Assembly (NCBI GenBank): GCA_002317575.1
Contig: DCIH01000048.1
Span: forward strand, 1-23,252
Length of the DNA stretch: 23,252 nucleotides
Direction of reading: 5' to 3'
Source: Verrucomicrobia bacterium UBA1731
GTDB lineage: Bacteria; Verrucomicrobiota; Kiritimatiellia; RFP12; UBA1067
The position numbers and the translations under genes were made by a program. Below, in pieces: positions 17,919 to 23,252 of the stretch (positions within the stretch are counted from its first letter, which is position 1; every line of letters begins with the position of its first letter). The notes below the pieces were generated by a model. It searched no databases, was not told the origin of the DNA, and worked only from the letters and a program-made list of their open reading frames with translations.

Positions 17919-18773
17919 ATGAAAACGAACATTGTCTTGGGATGCCTGTTGGCGCTGGTCGCCGCGGGGTGTGCGCAGGTGTCGGCCGAAAAGCCGCGGC
18001 AAATGACGTTTGGCGTGTGCGGTTCGTTGGAAATCGCCGCGTCGCTTAAGGAAGAGGGCTGGGATTTCTTCGAGGGCCGCGTGTCCGACATCCTTCATCC
18101 CGAGCTTTCCGACGCCGACTGGGCGCCGTATGCCGAAAAGGCGAAGGCGTGTCCGCTGCCGATCCGCAGTCTCAACTGTTTCCTGCCGGGCACGGAGCGG
18201 CTCGTGGGGCCGAACACGACGCACGAGCACGCGCTGGCATGGGCCGTGACGGCGTGCCGTCGCGCAGACGAACTGGGCATCCCCTACATCGTGTTCGGTT
18301 CCGGCGGCGCACGGCGCGTGCCCGAGGGGTTCTCCAAAGACGAAGCGCACAGGCAGTTCGTCGATTTCTGCCGCAAGCTCGCCAAGCGCATCGACGGCAT
18401 GAAGGTGACGCTCGTCCTCGAGCCGCTCAATGTGAAGGAGACGAACTTTCTCAACCGCGAGGCGGAAGGCGTCCGGCTCGTGGACGAAATCGCATCGCCG
18501 CGCATCCGGCTTCTGGCCGACTTCTACCACATGCTGATGGACGGCGAAAGTGCCGAGTCCGTGTGGCTCGCGGGCGCGCGGCTGAAGCACGTGCATGTTG
18601 CGGAAAACCGTTCGCGCCTGGAACCGAAGACGGAAGCGGACTTCCGTCCCTACTTCGCGGCGCTCCGCCAGATTGGCTACGCGGGCGGCGTTTCGTGCGA
18701 GTGCGGTTTTTCCAATGAACCCGATGCGCGTAAGAACACGCTCAAGCGTTTGCGGATGTGGGCGGGGATGTGA
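17919..18773 (+). CDS. Exported lipoprotein, sugar phosphate isomerase/epimerase-like TIM barrel
   Basis: 284 aa. MKTNIVLGCLLALVAAGC is a lipoprotein signal peptide with a good lipobox (AAGC, lipidated Cys18). The mature part is an AP-endonuclease-2/xylose-isomerase-like TIM barrel. The expected metal-site residues appear in order: Glu in LVLEPLNVKE, Asp and His in LLADFYHMLMDG, His in KHVHVAE, and Glu in VSCECGF. Such proteins isomerise or epimerise sugars, and relatives cleave 3-keto-glycosides; the exact reaction here is unknown. Cytoplasmic location is usual for the family, so the lipoprotein signal is notable. It is followed, after a 7-bp repeat tract, by an exported Gfo/Idh/MocA oxidoreductase, suggesting they act on the same substrate. 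Confidence 0.83.
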   Translation: MKTNIVLGCLLALVAAGCAQVSAEKPRQMTFGVCGSLEIAASLKEEGWDFFEGRVSDILHPELSDADWAPYAEKAKACPLPIRSLNCFLPGTERLVGPNTTHEHALAWAVTACRRADELGIPYIVFGSGGARRVPEGFSKDEAHRQFVDFCRKLAKRIDGMKVTLVLEPLNVKETNFLNREAEGVRLVDEIASPRIRLLADFYHMLMDGESAESVWLAGARLKHVHVAENRSRLEPKTEADFRPYFAALRQIGYAGGVSCECGFSNEPDARKNTLKRLRMWAGM

Positions 18774-18801
18774 GTTGAAGGTTGAAAGGTGAAGGTGAAA
18801 A
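18774..18801 (+). repeat. Four tandem degenerate 7-bp repeats between genes
   Basis: gttgaag, gttgaaa, ggtgaag and gtgaaaa fill the gap from the stop codon at 18771-18773 to one base before ATG 18803. The purine-rich units also supply the only Shine-Dalgarno-like sequence (AAGGTG) for the next gene. The tract resembles that at 1159-1200. Confidence 0.75.
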
Positions 18802-18802
18802 C

Positions 18803-20227
18803 ATGAATGAAGTGAACAGGCGGGATTTCATCAAGATGGGCGCGGGGGCGGCTTCGGTCGCGGTGGCGGGCTGCACGACGGGCGGCATCGCGGACGCGGC
18901 GGCGAGCGGCAAGGCGCCGTCCTTGAACGTGGTCGGCGCGAACGACCGCGTGCGCGTGGCGTGCGTGGGGTATTCGGACCGATTCCGCGGGTCGCTTCTG
19001 CCGTGCTTCAAGCACCACTGGAAGGACCTCAATTTCGACATGGTCGCCGTGGCGGACCTCTGGAAGAAGCGTCTGAACGAGCACGCCAAGCCGGAACTCG
19101 AGAAGGCGCTCGGCCATGCCGTCGCGACGTACCGCAGCGACGTGGAACTCTACGAAAAGGCGAAGGATGTGGATGCCGTGATCATCTCCACGGCCGACTT
19201 CCAGCACGCGCAGCACGCCGCCCATGCGGTGAACGCGGGCCGCGATGCGTACTGCGAAAAGCCGCTTGCTGAGGACATGTACTCGGCGAACATGCTGCTC
19301 GACGCCGTGAACGCGAAGCGCAAGGCCGGCTTCGCGCCCGGCTCCGTGCTGCAGATCGGTTCGCAGCGCCGTTCGGGCCTCAGCTACATGGCGGCGAAGG
19401 AGTACATCAACTCCGGTGCGTTCGGCGACATCTCCTACGTGGATCTGCGCTGGAACGTGAACCAGCCGCGCCGGTGGCGCCGTCCCGAGGAGCTTGTGAA
19501 ATCCCTCAAGGAAGCGGACGTCGATTGGAAAACGTGGCTTCTGGACCGCGATCCCGCGGCGTACAAGTTCGATCCGCGCGCGTACCTCGAGTTCCGTCTC
19601 TTCTGGCCGTTCTCGTCCGGCACGCCCGGTCAGTGGATGTGCCACCAGATCGACACCGTGGCGTGGTTCACGGGTTACAACCATCCCACGAGCGCGATGT
19701 CCTCGGGCGGTCTCTACCAGTGGGTGGACGGACGCCAGAGCTTCGACACGTTCACCACCGTGCTCGAATACGGCCAAAGCGGCGTGAAGGGCAAGGGCTT
19801 CCAGTGCGTGTTCCAGAGCCACCAGCACAACTGCGGCGGCGGCAGCCAGCCGAACGGCGAGAGCCCCGTGGAGAAGTATTTCGGTCCGAACGGCTGCGTG
19901 GACATGGGACGCAGCATGGTCACGAACGAGGGCGTCGAAGGCGGCAAGTGGGAGGAGAAGCCCCTGCCTGCGCCGAAGCAGACGGTGGTGACCTCCGCCA
20001 ACACGGGCGGCGACGTGCTCACCTCCGCGCACATGCGCAACTGGATGGAATGCGTCCGCGCCCGCAAGAACCCGAATGCGCCGATCGAAGCGGGCTACAG
20101 CCACGCGATCGCGCTCATCATGTCCAACGCCTCCGCGCGCACCGGGATGCGCGCGACGTTCGACGACGTCCAGCGCGAGGTGATGGTGGGCGGCAAGCCG
20201 TTCCGCGGCTACCAGTCCATTGTCTGA
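18803..20227 (+). CDS. Tat-exported Gfo/Idh/MocA family oxidoreductase
   Basis: 474 aa from ATG 18803, chosen because it puts the twin-arginine signal at the N-terminus: NRRDFIKMGAGAASVAVAGC (Arg6-Arg7; Cys24 could be lipidated). A Rossmann domain follows (VRVACVGYSDRFRG), with a less canonical glycine pattern than GxGxxG. DAVIISTADFQHAQHA and YCEKPLAEDM, with the conserved Lys153, are typical of the family. The C-terminal alpha/beta domain (GDISYVDLRW; QWMCHQIDTVAWF) carries a His-Asp pair like that of the active site. Family members oxidise sugars with bound NAD(P), and some act as retaining glycosidases (GH109) through NAD. Tat export suggests folding with cofactor before secretion. It pairs with the TIM-barrel lipoprotein 29 nt upstream. 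Confidence 0.88.
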   Translation: MNEVNRRDFIKMGAGAASVAVAGCTTGGIADAAASGKAPSLNVVGANDRVRVACVGYSDRFRGSLLPCFKHHWKDLNFDMVAVADLWKKRLNEHAKPELEKALGHAVATYRSDVELYEKAKDVDAVIISTADFQHAQHAAHAVNAGRDAYCEKPLAEDMYSANMLLDAVNAKRKAGFAPGSVLQIGSQRRSGLSYMAAKEYINSGAFGDISYVDLRWNVNQPRRWRRPEELVKSLKEADVDWKTWLLDRDPAAYKFDPRAYLEFRLFWPFSSGTPGQWMCHQIDTVAWFTGYNHPTSAMSSGGLYQWVDGRQSFDTFTTVLEYGQSGVKGKGFQCVFQSHQHNCGGGSQPNGESPVEKYFGPNGCVDMGRSMVTNEGVEGGKWEEKPLPAPKQTVVTSANTGGDVLTSAHMRNWMECVRARKNPNAPIEAGYSHAIALIMSNASARTGMRATFDDVQREVMVGGKPFRGYQSIV

Positions 20228-20241
20228 GCCGAGAACGCGCG

Positions 20242-22593
20242 ATGGCCGGATCGGGAAACGGCAAGGCGACGCCGGAACGGACCTGCGTGGACGGGACCGT
20301 GACGAGCGTCGTCTACCGTAACGACGAAACCGGCTATTCCGTGCTGCGCGTGGGCGGTTCGCGCGACGGCGAATTCCATCTGCAGGCGCCCGAGGTCGTG
20401 GTGGTGGGCACCTGCGGCGCGGTGTGGGAGGGCGAAGAGCTCCACGCCGAAGGCGAGTGGGTCACGGACAAAACGCACGGCCGCCAGTTCAAGGCCGCCG
20501 CGATCACCTGCGTGACGCCGCGGTCCGAAGCCGGCATCGAGCGCTATCTCGCCTCCGGCCTCATCAAGGGCATCGGTCCCGAATACGCCAAGCGCATTGT
20601 CGCGAAGTTCGGCGCGCAGACGCTGGAAATCCTGGACCGTTTTTCCGCGCGGCTTTCCGAAGTGCACGGCATCGGTCCCACGCGCATCGCCAAGATCAAG
20701 AAGAGCTGGGAAGCGGAGCGCGGCACGCGCGAGGTGATGATCTTCACGCAGGGCTACGGCATTTCCGTTTCCAAGACCGTCAAGATCTGGAAGGCGTACG
20801 GGGCCGATTCCATCGCCGTGATCAAGGCGGATCCGTATCGGTTGTGCCGCGATATCTGGGGCGTCGGCTTTTCCACGGCGGACAAAATCGCCATTTCGGT
20901 GGGCATGCCCAAGGACGCGCCGCAGCGCGCCCGCGCGGCGGTGGTGCATACGCTCCAGACGGAGGCCGAGGACGGCGGACACTGCTGGACCTCGGAGGCG
21001 GAACTCCTTTTGAAGGCGCAGGAACTGGTGGGCGTCGCCGTCGAACCGCTCGCGGAGGCGCTCAAGGTCGAGGCCGAAGAGGGGCGCGTCGTTTTGGAGC
21101 CGGACGCGGAGGGTTCGCACCGCGTGTATCTCAAGGACCTGTGGCTCGCCGAAAAACGCGTCGCGAACAAGCTCCGCGCGCTCGCGGCGGCGCCGCGTCT
21201 TTTCGAGCCGATCGACCCCGAGCGCGCCATCGCCTGGTGGGAGGGGAAGACGGGGTTCCGTCTGGCGCCGGCGCAGGCGCGGGCCGTGAAGCTCGCGCTC
21301 GAAAACAAGCTTTCGATCATCACGGGCGGTCCGGGCGTGGGCAAGACAACCATCATCCGCGCGCTCATCGACGTCTACGCGGCCCGCAAGGACAAGCAGG
21401 GCCAGAGCCGCATCAAGGTGCAGCTCGCGGCGCCCACGGGTCGGGCGGCGAAGCGCATGAGCGAATCAACGGGCGTGCCCGCGCAGACGATCCACCGGCT
21501 GCTCAAATACAATCCGCAGACGCGCGAATTCACCTACAACGCCGAGAATCCGCTGGAAGGGGACGTGTTCGTCTTCGACGAAACGAGCATGGTGGACGTG
21601 CGGCTCATGGCGACGACGCTCGCGGCGTTGCCGTCCAAGGCGACGGTGGTCGTGGTGGGCGACACGGACCAGCTGCCGAGCGTGGGCCCCGGCAACGTTC
21701 TCAACGACCTCATCAATTCGAACGCGATCGCGTGCGCGCGCCTGACGGACATCTTCCGCCAGGACAACTCCGGGCTCATCGTCCGCAACGCGCACCACGT
21801 GAACAACGGCGAGGCGTTCGAGCTGCCCGCGCCCGGCGCGGCGAGCGATTTCTATTTCATCGCGCAGGACGATCCCGAACGCGCGCTCGGCTGCGCGCTC
21901 GATTTCATGACGGACCGCATCCCGCGCAAGTTCCGCATGGATCCGAAGACGGACGTGCAGGTGTTGACGCCGATGCGCCGCAACGCGCTCGGCGCGGAAA
22001 ACCTGAACGTGGCGCTTCAGCGGCGGCTCAATCCGGAAGGCCCCGCCGTGCAGCGCGGCGGCACCACGTTCCGCGTGGGCGACCGCGTGATGCAGCTCAG
22101 GAACAACTACGACAAGGACGTCTACAACGGCGACGTGGGGTTCGTCCTGGACGCGAAACCGGCGGACCGCGAACTCGTGGTGTCGTTCGACGGCCGTCCC
22201 GTCGAGTACGGCAGCGGCGATCTGGACGAGCTCCAGCTCGCGTACGCGACCACGATCCACAAGTCGCAGGGCAGCGAATATCCGGCGGTGATCGTGCTGC
22301 TGCACAATCAGCACTACATGATGCTGCAGCGCAATCTGCTCTATACGGCGATCACGCGCGGGCGCAAGCTCGTGCTGGTGATCGGCTCGAAGTGGGCCGC
22401 CAACAAGGCGATCGAGACGAATACCGTCCGCGCTCGCCGCACCACGCTCGCCGAGCGTCTGGCGTCCGCCTCTGCAAACGGTTTCATGCCTGTGCTAACC
22501 TTTTTGCATGACGGGGATTGGCGCGCGGGTCCGCAGGGGCGAACACCCCGTTCCGCGCGATTTTCCGCTCCAAACGAAAGTCGGGAATCTTGA
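20242..22593 (+). CDS. recD2: RecD2-type ATP-dependent DNA helicase (SF1B, RecD/TraA family)
   Basis: 783 aa from ATG 20242; the frame is open further upstream, but that part only shadows the oxidoreductase gene. The N-terminal OB-like domain (GTVTSVVYRNDETGYSVLRV) and helix-hairpin-helix repeats (GLIKGIGPEYAKRIV; VHGIGPTRIAKIKKSW) are the RecD2 layout. Helicase motifs follow: Walker A GGPGVGKTT (362-370), Walker B FDETSMVD (Asp446, Glu447), motif III VVGDTDQLPSVGPG, and the late motifs ATTIHKSQGSEYP and LYTAITRGRK. Expected role is 5'-3' unwinding in DNA repair independent of RecBC. The last 40 or so residues (after RTTLAERLAS) have atypical codons and no family likeness. A cytoplasmic repair gene among secreted glycosidases marks the edge of the sugar locus. 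Ribosome site is weak. Confidence 0.92.
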   Translation: MAGSGNGKATPERTCVDGTVTSVVYRNDETGYSVLRVGGSRDGEFHLQAPEVVVVGTCGAVWEGEELHAEGEWVTDKTHGRQFKAAAITCVTPRSEAGIERYLASGLIKGIGPEYAKRIVAKFGAQTLEILDRFSARLSEVHGIGPTRIAKIKKSWEAERGTREVMIFTQGYGISVSKTVKIWKAYGADSIAVIKADPYRLCRDIWGVGFSTADKIAISVGMPKDAPQRARAAVVHTLQTEAEDGGHCWTSEAELLLKAQELVGVAVEPLAEALKVEAEEGRVVLEPDAEGSHRVYLKDLWLAEKRVANKLRALAAAPRLFEPIDPERAIAWWEGKTGFRLAPAQARAVKLALENKLSIITGGPGVGKTTIIRALIDVYAARKDKQGQSRIKVQLAAPTGRAAKRMSESTGVPAQTIHRLLKYNPQTREFTYNAENPLEGDVFVFDETSMVDVRLMATTLAALPSKATVVVVGDTDQLPSVGPGNVLNDLINSNAIACARLTDIFRQDNSGLIVRNAHHVNNGEAFELPAPGAASDFYFIAQDDPERALGCALDFMTDRIPRKFRMDPKTDVQVLTPMRRNALGAENLNVALQRRLNPEGPAVQRGGTTFRVGDRVMQLRNNYDKDVYNGDVGFVLDAKPADRELVVSFDGRPVEYGSGDLDELQLAYATTIHKSQGSEYPAVIVLLHNQHYMMLQRNLLYTAITRGRKLVLVIGSKWAANKAIETNTVRARRTTLAERLASASANGFMPVLTFLHDGDWRAGPQGRTPRSARFSAPNESRES

Positions 22594-22601
22594 AGAAAAA
22601 C

Positions 22602-22934
22602 ATGCTTGGATTGTCCGTGCCGGACTCCCCGCGGACGACGCGGGGATTCGAGCTGTATTCGGAACGGTTCCGCGACCGCGCCGACGCGTTCGCCGCGTTC
22701 GACAAACTGCCGTGGCAGCTGTGTCCCCTCACCACGGACCCGGAAGCCATTTCGGGCGACGAGGATCTTTCGCCCGTCTTCGCGCGCTGCGCCGAGCGTG
22801 GCGAGCCGATCACGGCGAACGAAATCGTCGACACGCTCCACCTCGTGGACGGGGTTTACGAGTTCATGGGCGTGCGGATGAAGTCCCGGACCGCGTTCGT
22901 GAAGGCGGTCCGCAAGCTGAAGTTCTTCGTTTGA
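22602..22934 (+). CDS. Small protein of unknown function, 110 aa
   Basis: ATG 22602 begins 8 nt after the helicase stop; GAAG just upstream is a weak ribosome site, and the frame stays open back to 22518. Codon use in this frame is strongly G/C at third positions, unlike the competing frame starting at 22508. The product has no signal peptide or membrane helix. It has a central acidic stretch (PEAISGDEDLSPVFARC), a helix-turn-strand-like middle (ITANEIVDTLHLVDGVYEFMG) and a basic end (VKAVRKLKFFV). I do not recognise the family. Tight spacing suggests co-transcription with recD2. Confidence 0.65.
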   Translation: MLGLSVPDSPRTTRGFELYSERFRDRADAFAAFDKLPWQLCPLTTDPEAISGDEDLSPVFARCAERGEPITANEIVDTLHLVDGVYEFMGVRMKSRTAFVKAVRKLKFFV

Positions 22935-22972
22935 AGCGGAACGGCGCGTGCTGAGAAAGGGAAAAAGAATAC

Positions 22973-23252
22973 ATGAAAAGCACCACCCTGCTCATTTCCG
23001 CAATCCTGTGCGGCGTCGGCCTTTTCGCGCGCGCCGAAACGAAACCGGCCGTCACCAACGCCCCCGCGCACAAAACGATCGCGGACCAGTATCTGCCGCC
23101 GTCCGACGACCCCAAGCACTGGTGGTGGAACCCCGAGCGCTACCGCGCCGACGAAGCCGTGAAACTCAAGGACGCGAATGTCGTCTGGCTGGGCGACTCC
23201 ATTACGCACTATTGGGACATGGACCAAAACAAGCCGCTGTGGAACAAGTGGT
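22973..23252 (+). CDS. Secreted SGNH/GDSL-type esterase, 3'-truncated by the window edge
   Basis: The first 93 codons are visible. ATG 22973 has a purine-rich GAGAAAGGG upstream. The signal peptide MKSTTLLISAILCGVGLFARA is probably cut before ETK. DPKHWWWNPERYRADEAVKLKDA leads into VVWLGDSITHYWD, block I of SGNH hydrolases, with GDS containing the catalytic Ser. This layout is common in secreted acetylesterases of carbohydrate-degrading bacteria (PAF-acetylhydrolase-like). The remaining blocks, including the Asp/His pair, lie outside. Deacetylation of glycans would fit the locus, but the substrate is inference. Confidence 0.82.
   Translation, partial: MKSTTLLISAILCGVGLFARAETKPAVTNAPAHKTIADQYLPPSDDPKHWWWNPERYRADEAVKLKDANVVWLGDSITHYWDMDQNKPLWNKW

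Noticed and set aside
19474..20241. Upstream extension of the helicase frame into the oxidoreductase gene
   Set aside because: The extension is a low-complexity shadow of the Gfo/Idh/MocA gene; RecD2 homology begins just after ATG 20242.
22508..22954. Alternative frame of 148 codons after recD2
   Set aside because: It overlaps the 22602-22934 gene in another frame, is Arg/Pro-rich and lacks the third-position G/C bias of real genes here.

Overview
The window is 23.25 kb of GC-rich bacterial DNA. Thirteen protein genes, two of them cut by the window edges, all lie on the + strand with short gaps; I also call one 13-codon leader reading frame. No rRNA, tRNA, CRISPR array or insertion sequence was recognised. 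Many products are exported (Sec, lipoprotein or Tat signals) and most of those are carbohydrate-active. I see no SusC/SusD pair, TonB-dependent transporter or sugar ABC transporter. High GC, dense secreted glycosidases, exported Gfo/Idh/MocA and TIM-barrel isomerase proteins and a large Ser/Thr kinase suggest a saccharolytic, perhaps gut-associated, member of the PVC group (Kiritimatiellota, Lentisphaerota or Verrucomicrobiota). That placement is inference; there is no marker gene.

Layout. 1-7573 holds two copies of a two-gene module: a GH123/DUF4091-like glycosidase followed by a large secreted helical-repeat protein with a possible C-terminal carbohydrate-binding region. A terminator and a promoter separate the copies. 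7593-10079 encodes a GH78-like alpha-L-rhamnosidase. 10094-12319 holds a strong promoter, a 13-codon leader frame and a membrane Ser/Thr kinase whose outer half is made of BspA-type leucine-rich repeats. 12353-17883 encodes a GH38 alpha-mannosidase, a 145-aa unknown, a GH29 alpha-L-fucosidase and a GH39-like glycosidase. 17904-20227 encodes an exported xylose-isomerase-like TIM-barrel lipoprotein and a Tat-exported Gfo/Idh/MocA oxidoreductase. 20242-22934 encodes a RecD2-type helicase and a 110-aa unknown, the only clearly housekeeping-like block. The window ends inside a secreted SGNH/GDSL esterase.

How it may work together. Rhamnosidase, mannosidase, fucosidase, GH39-like and GH123-like enzymes plus an esterase would trim a decorated heteroglycan (plant cell-wall or host glycan) outside the cytoplasm. 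The isomerase/oxidoreductase pair may process the released sugars or glycosides oxidatively. The LRR-ectodomain kinase could be a surface sensor for this locus.

The most striking non-coding signal is a perfect extended -10 box (TGnTATAAT) placed exactly 6 nt before an ATG at three places (10130, 12368, 17919). This geometry predicts leaderless mRNAs. Two intergenic gaps (1159-1200 and 18774-18801) consist of degenerate 7-bp tandem repeats that run from a stop codon to the next ribosome-binding region.
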